DNA of 64,000 nt, taken from positions 1,922,001 to 1,986,000 of the forward strand of contig NZ_JABETK010000001.1 of assembly GCF_013240295.1 (NCBI RefSeq). Reading direction: 5' to 3'. Numbering within the stretch: the first letter of the stretch is position 1; every line of letters begins with the position of its first letter. The translations under genes and the position numbers were made by a program. Below the pieces are notes generated by a model that was not told where the DNA came from, did no database searches, and was given only the letters and a program-made list of their open reading frames with translations. This stretch comes from Neoaquamicrobium sediminum (GTDB lineage Bacteria; Pseudomonadota; Alphaproteobacteria; Rhizobiales; Rhizobiaceae). Shown one piece after another: positions 9,213 through 18,750 of this stretch.

Positions 9213-10412
9213 ATGTCGAAAACAACAAACGCACCACACCTCGTCACGCTGATCTTGTTGTCGGCGCTTGGAATCATCCCCATCAACATCTTCCTCCCGT
9301 CCTTGCCTGCGATGGCTGCCGAGTTCGGGGCGGGCTATGGCGTTGTCGGTCTGGCGCTGGCCGCATACGCCGCCGTTTCGGCGTGCCTGCAGGTGGTGAT
9401 GGGACCGTTGTCGGACAGGTTCGGTCGAAGGCCGGTGATCCTGTGGGGGCTTGCCGTCTTCATTGTGGCCACGATCGGTTGCATCATGGTTTCCGACGTC
9501 CGGACGTTCCTCGCTCTTCGTATGGTGCAGGCCGTGATTGCGCCGACCTATGCGGTGGCGCTGGCGGCCATCCGCGACACGACCAGCAGGGAAGATGCGG
9601 CAAGCAGGATCGGTTATGTGGCGATGGCCTGGGCGCTGGCGCCCATGCTCGGCCCCAGCCTCGGTGGTTTTCTCGACCAGATGTTCGGATGGCGGGCGAG
9701 TTTCTGGTTCCTCGCAATCTTCGGCATCGGCGTGTTCGTCCTGTGCTGGTTCGATCTGCGTGAAACCAACTCCAACCCGTCCAGCACACTTGCCGAACAG
9801 TTTCGCGCCTATCCCGAATTGCTCGGGTCAAACCGCTTCTGGGCCTATTCGCTGTGCATGGCCTTCTCGATAGGCGCCTTCTACGCCTTTCTGGCCGGGG
9901 CGCCGCTTGCCGCTGCCTCTTTCGATCTGTCGCCGACGACACTCGGTCTCTACATGGGCTCGATCACGGTCGGGTTCATGTTGGGAAGTTTTATTGCAGG
10001 GCGCTTTGCGCATCGCTTTCAACTGACGACCATGCTCGTTTGGGGACGAATGGTGGCCTGCGCCGGTCTTCTTCTGGGCTTGGTCCTCTGGGCGGCTGGA
10101 GTGGCTCATGTCTGGGCACTGTTCGGTCCCTGCATGTTCGCCGGCCTCTCGAACGGCCTGTCGATGCCGGCGGCGAATGCAGGCGCGATGTCGGTTCGGC
10201 CTCATCTGACTGGCAGTGCGGCCGGTCTTGCGAGCGCCATTGCTGTGGCCGGGGGCGCCGCCATGGCGTCGATCACGGGAGCCGTTCTGACGCCGGACAA
10301 TGCCCGTTACGGGATGCTGGTCGTCATGCTGGGTTCCGCGGCAATTGCCTTTGCCGCGGCCTTGTACGCAGGCCGGCTGGAGTGCGCTTCGGCGGCAGCC
10401 AGCCTTCAATAG
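9213..10412 (+). CDS. MFS transporter, Bcr/CflA drug-resistance family
   Basis: 399 aa with about 12 hydrophobic segments. The loop 2-3 motif GPLSDRFGRRPVILWG is the classic MFS motif A, and the sequence after it (motif C-like GPSLGGFLDQMFGWR) fits the drug/H+ antiporter 12-TM group. It probably exports small drugs or metabolites across the inner membrane. It is a single gene between a terminator and a convergent serine hydrolase. The real substrate cannot be read from sequence. Confidence 0.88.
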   Translation: MSKTTNAPHLVTLILLSALGIIPINIFLPSLPAMAAEFGAGYGVVGLALAAYAAVSACLQVVMGPLSDRFGRRPVILWGLAVFIVATIGCIMVSDVRTFLALRMVQAVIAPTYAVALAAIRDTTSREDAASRIGYVAMAWALAPMLGPSLGGFLDQMFGWRASFWFLAIFGIGVFVLCWFDLRETNSNPSSTLAEQFRAYPELLGSNRFWAYSLCMAFSIGAFYAFLAGAPLAAASFDLSPTTLGLYMGSITVGFMLGSFIAGRFAHRFQLTTMLVWGRMVACAGLLLGLVLWAAGVAHVWALFGPCMFAGLSNGLSMPAANAGAMSVRPHLTGSAAGLASAIAVAGGAAMASITGAVLTPDNARYGMLVVMLGSAAIAFAAALYAGRLECASAAASLQ

Positions 10413-10422
10413 GCTGGTTCGG

Positions 10423-11583
10423 TCACATAGCCGCGGCGGCGGCGATGTCCCTTGCGAATTCACCGATCATGCCTTCGTAGGCCGTGTTGGTCAGCGAGAC
10501 GACTGTTCTCTTTCGTGTGAAATCGATGCCCCACCAGTTTCCGTAGACACCGCCCCACGAAACCGATCCCGGGCTCCAGGCGCTGCCCGCCGTGCCGGGA
10601 TCGACCAGCACGGCACCGAGCCAGGAGGCGCCCCAGCCCGGTCCGGCCATCTGCGCCTCCGCGCCGGTGCGAGGGAGCCGGGCGGCCTGGCGGAGATCGT
10701 CGTGCAGGAAATTGCCGGTTCGGTAAGCTTCCAGGAGGGTCAGTACGTCGCTGGCGCGGCCGGCCATGCCGGCGCCGCCGGAGGGCCACGCAGTGTGCAA
10801 GTGGATGCGCCCGGGATCGAAGCGGACGCCGGGGCCCTCGACGAACGGCAACGGGACTTCCACCGGCCCGGTCATTCTCGCGGGCTGCGGGTCGGCGTCG
10901 TAATACGGAATGGCGAGATCGTCGCCGGGCCACGCAAAGGCTGCATTGAGCCCCAATGGACGGCAGACCAGTTCACCGATCGCCTTGTCGAGCGGCTCGC
11001 CAACGACTGCCTCGATCACCGCGCCAAGAACATCCGTTGCCACTGAGTAGCGCCAGCCTTCACCGGGCGCCTGATCGAGCGGCACGCTCGCAATCCGTTC
11101 GAGGTTTTCTGCCAGCGAGCCCCTGCCATCGTCGAGACCGTCGGAAATGCCCGCGCCGGCGTAGGTGCCGTCTGCCTGCTGGTTGAAGCCGTAGTCGAGC
11201 CCCGCCAGATGCGCCATCAGGTGGCTGATCCGCATATCGGCCACGGCGCCATTTGCTAGGCGGGGGCGGAAGACGGGCAGATGATCGGTCACCCTGTCCT
11301 CGGGCGAAAGGCGGCCGGCCTCCATCAACTTCAACGCCGCCATCGTCGTGAAGGGTTTCGTCACCGATGCAAAGCGGAAAGCGGTGTCGAGTTTCATCGG
11401 CAGGCCCGCTTCGCGATCGGCGTAGCCGGCGGCGCGCTCGTAAACCAGCTCACCGCTATCGGCCACGAGAACCACGCAGCCCACGATCCTTTGCTCTGCA
11501 AGGGCTTTCTCTATCGCAACGTCGATACTGTCGCCGAACCGCTGCTCCGGGTCCGGCATTTTCGGATTGGTCATCCCGGTCAT
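10423..11583 (-). CDS. Beta-lactamase family serine hydrolase (class C-like)
   Basis: 386 aa. The SxxK nucleophile motif is FASVTKPFTT near residue 72, and the second catalytic motif YSV is near 178 (WRYSVATDVLGAVI). A GGVYGNWWGIDF stretch lies near the C-terminus where an HTG-like triad is expected. There is no signal peptide, so this is likely a cytoplasmic esterase or peptidase rather than a beta-lactamase. It is divergent from the LysR gene, which is its probable regulator. Confidence 0.85.
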   Translation of the reverse strand: MTGMTNPKMPDPEQRFGDSIDVAIEKALAEQRIVGCVVLVADSGELVYERAAGYADREAGLPMKLDTAFRFASVTKPFTTMAALKLMEAGRLSPEDRVTDHLPVFRPRLANGAVADMRISHLMAHLAGLDYGFNQQADGTYAGAGISDGLDDGRGSLAENLERIASVPLDQAPGEGWRYSVATDVLGAVIEAVVGEPLDKAIGELVCRPLGLNAAFAWPGDDLAIPYYDADPQPARMTGPVEVPLPFVEGPGVRFDPGRIHLHTAWPSGGAGMAGRASDVLTLLEAYRTGNFLHDDLRQAARLPRTGAEAQMAGPGWGASWLGAVLVDPGTAGSAWSPGSVSWGGVYGNWWGIDFTRKRTVVSLTNTAYEGMIGEFARDIAAAAAM

Positions 11584-11655
11584 TCGTCACTCCATCTTCT
11601 GAAAGGGAATGAGCGATAGATGGCGCGGCTTGATCGTGAAGTTGAGCCGATGCAT

Positions 11656-11674
11656 TCTTCAAGCGTCATGAAGA
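11656..11674. promoter_or_regulatory. Inverted repeat, probable LysR-type operator
   Basis: TCTTCA and TGAAGA are separated by seven bases, giving a T-N11-A core. The site is 9 bp before the LysR ATG and in the 99-bp divergent gap with the serine hydrolase. Such sites usually bind the adjacent LysR protein for autoregulation. Confidence 0.45.
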
Positions 11675-11682
11675 GATGCTAA

Positions 11683-12570
11683 ATGATTGTTCCGGAAGTC
11701 TTCCCTCTTCTGCCTGCTTTCCGAATGGTGGCTTCGGCCGGCGGCTTCACCGCGGCTTCCGGCCGGTTGGGCATGACGCCTTCGGCGGTATCCCAGAAAA
11801 TCCGCCAGCTTGAAGGCATGGTTGGCGTCAGGCTCTTCGAACGCACCAGCCGCAGTGTGCGTTTGACGGAGGCAGGCGAACTTCTGTTGCGGGATACCGA
11901 AAGGGCTTTCGGTGACATTACCGACGCGCTCGACCGGGTCCGCACCGTTGGCAAGAGGCCAGCCGGCAATTTGCGCATCAACCTGTCGCGGCTGGCCGCG
12001 CAGGTCTGCATTCTGCCAAGGCTCGCAGCTTTCATCAGGGCCTACCCGGAAATCACCCTGGAGCTGACGACCGACGACCGACTGGCCGACATCGTGGCCG
12101 GCGGCTACGACGCGGGTATCCGGTTTCCGAATGCGCTGGAAATGGACATGATCGCCCGCCCCATCGGGCCAACGCTTCGACGGGTCATGCTTGCTTCGCC
12201 GGGCTATCTGGAGATCGCGGGCATTCCCGATGTGCCGGGCGACCTCGAAGGCCACCAGATCATCCGCTATCGGCTGCCGGGCAGCCAGCGGCTGGAGCCA
12301 CTGACCTTCAACGTCGACGGCCAGGTGCTGCGGATCGATCCGAATCCGCGGCTGGTGCTGGACGACAACGACCATATGGGCCTGGCGGTGCGCGAAGGAC
12401 TTGGCATCGCTCAACGCTTCAGGGCAACGGAACTTTCGGCTATCGAAGCGGGCGAACTGGTCGAAGTCCTGTCACGGTTCGAGCCTGCACCGGACCGTTT
12501 TCAGCTTTACTATCCGTCGCGCGGGCAGCCGCCCAAACTGCAGGCATTCATCGACTGGTTCTGCGGCTGA
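11683..12570 (+). CDS. LysR-family transcriptional regulator
   Basis: 295 aa. The N-terminal winged helix-turn-helix is GGFTAASGRLGMTPSAVSQK, then QLEGMVGVRLFERTSRSVRLTEAG. A periplasmic-binding-protein-like effector domain follows from about residue 90. It is divergent from the serine hydrolase, with a T-N11-A palindrome between them, so that gene is its likely target. The effector is unknown. Confidence 0.92.
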   Translation: MIVPEVFPLLPAFRMVASAGGFTAASGRLGMTPSAVSQKIRQLEGMVGVRLFERTSRSVRLTEAGELLLRDTERAFGDITDALDRVRTVGKRPAGNLRINLSRLAAQVCILPRLAAFIRAYPEITLELTTDDRLADIVAGGYDAGIRFPNALEMDMIARPIGPTLRRVMLASPGYLEIAGIPDVPGDLEGHQIIRYRLPGSQRLEPLTFNVDGQVLRIDPNPRLVLDDNDHMGLAVREGLGIAQRFRATELSAIEAGELVEVLSRFEPAPDRFQLYYPSRGQPPKLQAFIDWFCG

Positions 12571-12587
12571 CGGTCTCGGCGATCGAC

Positions 12588-12618
12588 AAAAATGAGGCCC
12601 GGCGGGAACCGGGCCTCA
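12588..12618 (-). terminator. Intrinsic terminator of amtB
   Basis: A perfect 10-bp stem (TGAGGCCCGG with CCGGGCCTCA) around a 6-base loop. On the minus strand it is followed by five T. It lies 50-80 bp past the amtB stop. A second hairpin (GCGGCGG 12624-12630 with CCGCCGC 12640-12646) sits between it and amtB. Confidence 0.75.
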
Positions 12619-12667
12619 AAGGTGCGGCGGCCTTTATGACCGCCGCTACGGGATGGGTTTCGGCGCG

Positions 12668-14050
12668 TCAGCGGCCCGCCGAGAACTCCGGATAGGCCTC
12701 CACGCCGATCTCCGCGAGATCGAGGCCGGCCATTTCGTCTTCGGGGCTCGCACGCAGGCCGATGGTGGCCTTGATGATGAACCAGACAACGAAGGAGGCG
12801 ACCAGGGTGAACAGGCCCATGGCGACAATGCCGACGATCTGCGTGCCGAAGCTTGCGTCCGCGTTGGTGAACGGAACGACGAGCGTGCCCCAGATGCCTG
12901 CGAAGAGGTGGACGGGTATCGCGCCCACGACGTCGTCGATCTTGAACTTGTCGAGCATCGGCACGGCAAGCACAACGATGACGCCGCCAACGGCACCGAT
13001 GAGGATCGCGGCGAACGGCCCGGGGGCGAGCGGCTCGGCGGTGATCGACACCAGACCGGCCAAAGCGCCGTTGAGCACCATGGTGATATCGACCTTCTTG
13101 TAGAGGATCTGGGTCAGAACCAGCGCGGCGACCACGCCCGCTGCCGCGGCAAGGTTGGTGTTGGCGAAGATACGGCTGATGTCTGCCGCGTCACCGATCG
13201 TGCCCATGGCAAGCTGGGAGGCGCCGTTGAAGCCGAACCAGCCGAGCCACAGGATGAAGGTGCCGAGAGTCGCGAGCGTCATGTTGGAGCCCGGAATGGG
13301 CTGCACGGAGCCGTCGGAGGCGTATTTGCCATTACGCGCGCCGAGCAGGATCGCACCGGCAAGGGCTGCCCAGCCGCCGACCGAGTGAACGATCGTGGAG
13401 CCGGCGAAGTCGGAGAAGCCCATCTGGCTCAGCCAGCCGCCGCCCCAGGTCCAGGCGCCGGTGATCGGGTAGAGGATGCCGGTGAGGATGACGACGAAAG
13501 CGAGGAAGGGCCACAGCTTGATGCGCTCGGCGAGCGTGCCGGAGACGATCGATGCGGCGGTCGCCACGAACACCATCTGGAAGAACCAGTCCGAGGCGGT
13601 CGAATAGCCGGTTTCAAGCAACGCCGCCGTGTCGGCGCCTTCAAGCCCGACCGGATCGAAGCTGTATGGAGCAAACGTGCCGAAATAGCTGCCGACGTCG
13701 ACATACATGAGGCTGTAGCCAATGACCCAGTACATCAGGCCTGCAATCGCGTAGAGGGCGATGTTCTTGGTGAGCTGGATCGAGACGTTCTTGGTGCGCA
13801 CCATGCCTGCTTCAAGCATCGCGAAGCCAGCAGCCATCCACATCACCAGGAAGCCACCCATCAGGAAGAGCAGCGTGTTGAAGATGAATGCAGTGTCGGC
13901 CGCGGCGGCAAATTGCGGCGCAGCCTCTGCGGCCTCTTCGGCCGCACCCTCGGCGGCGTCCTGCGCCCAGGCGGGCATCGCGGTGAACGCGGTCAGCGCC
14001 AGCATGCCGGCGCTCGCGCGGGCAGCTGAAACGAAGGTTGGAATTTTCAT
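12668..14050 (-). CDS. amtB: Ammonium transporter AmtB
   Basis: 460 aa from the ATG at 14050, which has a GGAG ribosome-binding site 9 bases upstream (an in-frame ATG at 14062 is less well placed). A cleavable signal peptide ending AWA-QD is followed by a low-complexity alanine/glutamate segment and about 11 membrane helices. Conserved features include MLEAGMVRTKN, the WFGFNGAS region and the WGGGWL motif. It conducts ammonium across the inner membrane and is gated by GlnK. It lies 28 bp after glnK in the same operon. Confidence 0.95.
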   Translation of the reverse strand: MKIPTFVSAARASAGMLALTAFTAMPAWAQDAAEGAAEEAAEAAPQFAAAADTAFIFNTLLFLMGGFLVMWMAAGFAMLEAGMVRTKNVSIQLTKNIALYAIAGLMYWVIGYSLMYVDVGSYFGTFAPYSFDPVGLEGADTAALLETGYSTASDWFFQMVFVATAASIVSGTLAERIKLWPFLAFVVILTGILYPITGAWTWGGGWLSQMGFSDFAGSTIVHSVGGWAALAGAILLGARNGKYASDGSVQPIPGSNMTLATLGTFILWLGWFGFNGASQLAMGTIGDAADISRIFANTNLAAAAGVVAALVLTQILYKKVDITMVLNGALAGLVSITAEPLAPGPFAAILIGAVGGVIVVLAVPMLDKFKIDDVVGAIPVHLFAGIWGTLVVPFTNADASFGTQIVGIVAMGLFTLVASFVVWFIIKATIGLRASPEDEMAGLDLAEIGVEAYPEFSAGR

Positions 14051-14078
14051 AGCAATCTCCATGGATGGTCCGTGCCGC

Positions 14079-14423
<345 letters not shown>

Positions 14424-14504
14424 TCACCCTTCGCTTTTGCGGGTCCCCCGCGTTTGCCGTGACATCGCCGGTCTGCCTGGGCAGCCGAGGAGTGCCAAAG
14501 GTGA

Positions 14505-14520
14505 ATCAAGCCGCGTGCCA
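14505..14520 (-). promoter_or_regulatory. Predicted sigma-54 promoter of glnK-amtB
   Basis: On the minus strand TGGCACGCGGCTTGAT matches the -24/-12 consensus TGGCACG-N4-TTGCW at all conserved positions except GA in place of GC at -12. Distance to the glnK ATG is about 88 bp. Nitrogen control through RpoN and NtrC is the usual arrangement for this operon. Confidence 0.5.
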
Positions 14521-14603
14521 GTTGCCCCGGCGCGCAGTTAACTGATTGTAAATACGTGAAAAATTCTGAGACCGGCCGACCGCCGTTCGCAGGTGCAGCA
14601 ACA

Positions 14604-14628
14604 CAATTGCCTATAAATTAGGCAATTG
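14604..14628. repeat. 10-bp perfect inverted repeat between tesB and glnK
   Basis: CAATTGCCTA and TAGGCAATTG are separated by five A/T bases. It begins 12 bp past the tesB stop and is more than 100 bp upstream of the glnK promoter element. With no T-run it is not a classic terminator. It could be an operator or an mRNA-stabilising hairpin for tesB. Confidence 0.45.
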
Positions 14629-14639
14629 CACAGTATCGA

Positions 14640-15533
14640 CTATTTCTCGCGCGGCGTGCGAAGGCGCACCAGCCCTTCCTGGGCGGTGGAGGCGATCAGC
14701 GCACCGTCGCGCGCATAAAGAAAACCCCGCGAGAAGCCTCGGGAGCCGATCGAATTGGGGCTGTCCTGCGTGTAGAGCAGCCAGTCGTCGAGCTTGTGCG
14801 GGCGATGGAACCACATTGCGTGGTCGAGGCTCGCCATCTGGATTTCGGGATCGAAGCCGATGCGCCCATGGGCGAAGGTCGACGTGTCGAGCAGGGTCAT
14901 GTCCGACAGGTAGGCGAGGATGGCGGCCTGCAACCGCCGGTCGTCCGGCACCTCGCCGCTGGCGCGCACCCAGACATGCTGGCGCGGCGGCAGCTTGTCG
15001 CGCGTGGTGTAGTGCTCGATGTTGACGGGCTTGATCTCCAGCGGCCGCTCGCGCGCCCAGAACTTGCGCACCGATTCCGGCACAGTGTGGCCGGTTTCCT
15101 GAAGCAGCTCGATCTGTGAATGCAACTGTTCGGGGCCGGGTACGTCGAGCGGCATCGGCATCTGGTGCTCGAGCCCGTGCTCCTCGATCTGGAACGAGCA
15201 TTCGAGCGAGAAGATCGCATGGCCGTGCTGGATCGCAGTGACGCGCCTCGTGGTGAAGGAGCCGCCGTCGCGCAGGCGGTCGACCTCGTAGACGATCGGT
15301 ACCGCAGGATCGCCCGGCCTCATGAAATAGCAGTGCAGGGAGTGAACATAGCGCTCGCCATCGACGGTGCGCTGGGCTGCCACCAGCGCCTGCCCGATGA
15401 CCTGGCCTCCGAATACGCGCTGCCAGCCGACCTTATGGCTGCGACCACGATACAGGTTGTGTTCAAGCTGCTCGAGGTCGAGTATGTCGAGAAGCTCCTG
15501 CATGGCCTGCGTCATCTGGTCTGTCCCCGGCAA
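14640..15533 (-). CDS. tesB: Acyl-CoA thioesterase II
   Basis: 297 aa with the double hot-dog fold. Signature stretches are QRVFGGQVIGQALVAA, HSLHCYFMRPGD and, in the second half, SLDHAMWFHRP and ARDGALIASTAQEGL, which include the Asp and Gln of the catalytic set. It hydrolyses medium/long acyl-CoAs in the cytoplasm. A start at an in-frame ATG at 15515 is also possible. It is divergent from the ubiquinone hydroxylase gene. Confidence 0.93.
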   Translation of the reverse strand: MPGTDQMTQAMQELLDILDLEQLEHNLYRGRSHKVGWQRVFGGQVIGQALVAAQRTVDGERYVHSLHCYFMRPGDPAVPIVYEVDRLRDGGSFTTRRVTAIQHGHAIFSLECSFQIEEHGLEHQMPMPLDVPGPEQLHSQIELLQETGHTVPESVRKFWARERPLEIKPVNIEHYTTRDKLPPRQHVWVRASGEVPDDRRLQAAILAYLSDMTLLDTSTFAHGRIGFDPEIQMASLDHAMWFHRPHKLDDWLLYTQDSPNSIGSRGFSRGFLYARDGALIASTAQEGLVRLRTPREK

Positions 15534-15617
15534 TGAAAGTCATCCGGGTTTCGACAGTTCGGCGGAACAAGTCAAGCGCGGGAGGGTTCCTGCGGATGGA
15601 AACGGAAGGGATGCGCG

Positions 15618-16877
15618 ATGCCGGCTCGGCCCAGAAAAGATGACGACGCCCGCCTCGACGTGATCGTCGCCGGCGCCGGCTATGTTGGGCTCGCGGTCGC
15701 GGTCAGTATTGCACAGGCAAGCCCGCACCTTGCGATCGCAGTGGTGGATGCGGCCCCTGCCGGGGTCTGGCAGAAGGACGGTCGCGCTTCGGCGATTGCC
15801 GCGGCCGCCACCCGCATGCTCGGGCAACTTGGGTGCTGGGACGAGATCGAGCCCAATGCACAGGCCATGACCGAGATGGTCGTGACCGATTCACGCACTG
15901 CCGATCCGGTGCGGCCCGTATTCCTCACCTTCGACGGCGAGGTGGCGCCCGGCGAAGCCTTCGCGCACATGGTCGCGAACCGGCACCTCAATGCCGCCCT
16001 TCGACGCCGCGCTGCCGAACTCGGCATCGACATCATCGAAGGGGTGGGCGTTTCCGGCTTCGAGGCGGGTGCGCAGGAAACGCTCGTGCATCTTGCCGAC
16101 GGCGTGACGTTTCGCACGCGGCTGCTGGTGGCCGCCGACGGTGTGCGGTCGCGGCTGCGCGACATGGCCGGCATCAGGACGGTGAACTGGGAGTACGGCC
16201 AGTCGGGCATCGTCTGCACGGTCGAGCACGAGCGGCCGCATATGGGCCGCGCCGAAGAGCATTTTCTGCCCGGCGGGCCATTCGCCATACTACCGCTCAA
16301 GACCGGCGAAGACGGGCGCAACCGCTCTTCCATCGTCTGGACGGAGCGGACGCAGGACGCAGAGCGGCTTGTATCCGAGGACGAGATCGTCTTCGAGGCC
16401 GAGCTGGAACAGCGCTTCGGCCTCAAGCTCGGCGAGATCAGGGTTGCGGACAAGCCCCGCGCATGGCCACTCGGGCTGACGCTGGCCCGTGATTTCGTGA
16501 AGCCGCGATTCGCGCTGGCGGGCGATGCCGCGCATGGCATCCACCCGATCGCCGGGCAGGGCCTCAATCTCGGCTTCAAAGATGCGGCAGCACTTGCGGA
16601 GGTCGTGGTCGAAGCCGACCGGCTCGGGCAGGACATCGGCGCGCTCGACGTGCTGGAGCGCTACCAGCAGTGGCGGCGCTTCGACACGCTGCAGATGGGT
16701 ATTACCACCGATGTGCTGAACCGGATGTTCTCCAACGATTTCGGCCCGCTGCGCGCGGTGCGCGATTTCGGGCTGGGCATTGTCGAGCGCATGCCGCGGA
16801 TGAAGGACTTCTTCATCCGCCAGGCGTCTGGACTGTCGGAGCACGCGCCGCGCCTTCTGCAGGGCGAGCCGATCTGA
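15618..16877 (+). CDS. Ubiquinone biosynthesis hydroxylase (UbiH/UbiF/VisC/COQ6 family)
   Basis: 419 aa. The FAD-binding GAGYVG motif is at about residues 16-21, the DG motif ADGVRSRLRD near 175, and the flavin-binding GDAAHGIHPIAGQGLNLG near 302. Such flavin monooxygenases hydroxylate the ubiquinone ring. Alphaproteobacteria often use broad-specificity UbiL/UbiM types, so the exact ring position is not assigned. It is convergent with the DGPF gene, with stop codons adjacent. Confidence 0.88.
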   Translation: MPARPRKDDDARLDVIVAGAGYVGLAVAVSIAQASPHLAIAVVDAAPAGVWQKDGRASAIAAAATRMLGQLGCWDEIEPNAQAMTEMVVTDSRTADPVRPVFLTFDGEVAPGEAFAHMVANRHLNAALRRRAAELGIDIIEGVGVSGFEAGAQETLVHLADGVTFRTRLLVAADGVRSRLRDMAGIRTVNWEYGQSGIVCTVEHERPHMGRAEEHFLPGGPFAILPLKTGEDGRNRSSIVWTERTQDAERLVSEDEIVFEAELEQRFGLKLGEIRVADKPRAWPLGLTLARDFVKPRFALAGDAAHGIHPIAGQGLNLGFKDAAALAEVVVEADRLGQDIGALDVLERYQQWRRFDTLQMGITTDVLNRMFSNDFGPLRAVRDFGLGIVERMPRMKDFFIRQASGLSEHAPRLLQGEPI

Positions 16878-17231
16878 TCAATCGTGGATGGAATAGGCTT
16901 CGCGCACCTCCACGTGGCCGGTGCGGGCCAGCGGCAACCTGCCTGCGATCTGGACAGCCTCCTCCATATCCCGCGCCTCGATCACGATCAGGCCGACAAT
17001 CTGCTCCTTGGTTTCCGCGAACGGCCCGTCGGTGATCATGGGCTTGCGGCGACGGCTGCGCACCGTCTTGGCCTCATCGGGCAGGCGCAGCGCCTGTGCC
17101 AGGAACAGTTTGCCCTGGTCCATCAGTTCGCGGTCATAAGAAAGCGAATCGGCCTGCATAGCGCTGTGTTCGGCCTCGCTCATCTGCGCGAAGGCTTCCT
17201 GGGTATGATGGATCAGGCAAACGAATTTCAT
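16878..17231 (-). CDS. YciI/DGPF-domain protein
   Basis: 117 aa with the family name motif DGPFAETKE at about residues 68-76 and a preceding RRRKPMIT strand. DGPF proteins are ferredoxin-like folds often found with ECF sigma factors, but none is adjacent here. Its role is unknown. The start overlaps the upstream small membrane-protein gene by 4 bp (ATGA). Confidence 0.85.
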   Translation of the reverse strand: MKFVCLIHHTQEAFAQMSEAEHSAMQADSLSYDRELMDQGKLFLAQALRLPDEAKTVRSRRRKPMITDGPFAETKEQIVGLIVIEARDMEEAVQIAGRLPLARTGHVEVREAYSIHD

Positions 17232-17428
17232 CGTGCATCCTCCGTTGTCGGCGTTGCATTCACGCGCGACAGCCGACCGTCGCCATCGTGTAATATCGAT
17301 GCCAGCGTAAATCCCAGCAGCGCGAAAGCGAGAATCGCGAGACCAGTTCCGGCAAAGTTCCTCCGGTGGGCGCCGCGTGGTTCCTCAGCCAGTTTCCGCA
17401 AATGATCAGTCATCGGCAACAGGTCCAT
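17228..17428 (-). CDS. Small single-span membrane protein (hypothetical)
   Basis: 66 aa with one hydrophobic helix (TGLAILAFALLGFTLASIL) after a charged N-terminus. Not recognised as a named family. It overlaps the DGPF gene by 4 bp, which supports its being a real coupled gene. Moderate confidence because of its short length. Confidence 0.5.
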   Translation of the reverse strand: MDLLPMTDHLRKLAEEPRGAHRRNFAGTGLAILAFALLGFTLASILHDGDGRLSRVNATPTTEDAR

Positions 17429-17598
17429 GATGTCGTCTCCCTTTTGCCGCGCCGGAATGGCGCGCCTGACTGGAGACGAGGTGACGCGGGACGAGTCGAC
17501 ATTTTTGCACGAACATTTTTTGGTGCTTGCGCGCCACCGCCGACGATTGCGATGACCAACGGGTTGCGGGGAGGCGCGACCTTGGCTAACCGAAAGCC

Positions 17599-18057
17599 AT
17601 GAGCCTCGAATCTGTCAGCACCTTCTTCGCCGAAAAAGCCCCGGACATTTCCGTCATCGTTACCGAGCAGAGCTCTGCGACGGTCGATCTCGCAGCGACC
17701 GCGCATGGGGTCGAGCCAGCGCAGATCGCCAAGACCATCTGCCTGCGCGTGGGCGAACAGCCCATGCTGGTAGTGGCTGCCGGAACCGCGCGGCTGGACA
17801 ACAAGAAGGCCAAGGCCGTTCTTGGCGGCAAGCCGCGCATGCTGGGCGCGGAAGAGGTCGTCGCCCTGACCAGCCATCCCATCGGCGGCGTCTGCCCGTT
17901 CGGGCTGCCACAGCCCTTGCCGGTCTACTGCGACGTATCGCTCAAGCGCTTCGAGGAGGTCGTGCCTGCTGCCGGCGCGATCAACGCGGCGGTGCGCATC
18001 GCGCCGGACCGGCTGGCCGCCCTGACGGATGCGCAATGGGTCGACGTCTGCCAGTAG
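17599..18057 (+). CDS. YbaK/EbsC-type aminoacyl-tRNA deacylase
   Basis: 152 aa. It has the YbaK fold signature: AKTICLRVGEQPMLVVAAG, LDNKKAKAVLGGKPRMLG with the catalytic-type lysine, then HPIGGVCPFGLP. These proteins hydrolyse mischarged tRNA in trans. This short alphaproteobacterial group is annotated as Cys-tRNA(Pro) deacylase-like, but specificity is not known. A 170-bp gap upstream probably holds divergent promoters with the small membrane protein. Confidence 0.87.
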   Translation: MSLESVSTFFAEKAPDISVIVTEQSSATVDLAATAHGVEPAQIAKTICLRVGEQPMLVVAAGTARLDNKKAKAVLGGKPRMLGAEEVVALTSHPIGGVCPFGLPQPLPVYCDVSLKRFEEVVPAAGAINAAVRIAPDRLAALTDAQWVDVCQ

Positions 18058-18163
18058 GCAAGTTTCTGTCGCATCATGGAACGCCGGGGCCTGCTGCCCT
18101 ATGTTGAAGCGGAACCGTCGCGTCCGCGGCGGCAACGCAGCTCAATTTGCCAGGGAGACCACC

Positions 18164-18589
18164 ATGGATCGACACGCAACCGCGGTATGGAAGGGTAATC
18201 TGAAGGAAGGCACGGGTGCCATCGACCTTCAGAGCGGGGCCTTCTCAGCTCACCCATATTCATTCAAGGCCCGTTTCGAGGACGAACAGGGCAAATCGGG
18301 CACGAATCCCGAGGAACTGATCGCGGCTGCCCATGCCGGCTGCTTTGCCATGCAGCTTTCGCATTTTCTGGCGGAGAACGGCACCCCGGCTGAAAAGCTG
18401 GAGGCGAAGGCCGTCGTCACCCTGGTACCCGGCACCGGCATTACCGGCAGCGCGCTGACGCTTGTCGGCGCGGTTCCAGGTATCGACGAGGCCAAGTTCA
18501 AGGAGCTGGCAAACAAGGCCAAGGAAGGCTGCCCGGTTTCCAAGGCGCTTGGCGCCATCGACGTCACCCTCGACGCTCGCCTTGCCTGA
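18164..18589 (+). CDS. osmC: OsmC family peroxiredoxin
   Basis: 141 aa from the ATG at 18164, which follows an AGGGAG ribosome-binding site. Redox cysteines are in AHAGCFAMQLSHFL (about residue 60) and EGCPVSKAL (about 122), the two-cysteine pattern of OsmC/Ohr. It reduces organic hydroperoxides in the cytoplasm. The spacing of the second cysteine and the NPEELIAAAHAGC motif point to OsmC rather than Ohr. Confidence 0.92.
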   Translation: MDRHATAVWKGNLKEGTGAIDLQSGAFSAHPYSFKARFEDEQGKSGTNPEELIAAAHAGCFAMQLSHFLAENGTPAEKLEAKAVVTLVPGTGITGSALTLVGAVPGIDEAKFKELANKAKEGCPVSKALGAIDVTLDARLA

Positions 18590-18750
18590 CCGATCTCGCG
18601 GGCGCGGCCGTCGGCTGCGCCCGCGACATATTCGGCAATGCTAATCGGTTGGTCCCGCAACGTAAGAACGTCTTTCCGGGCCACTTCGAAACCAAAAACC
18701 GTGCTGCCGCGCTAGAATTACACCGGAAACGCAACATCCGGGAGGAACGT

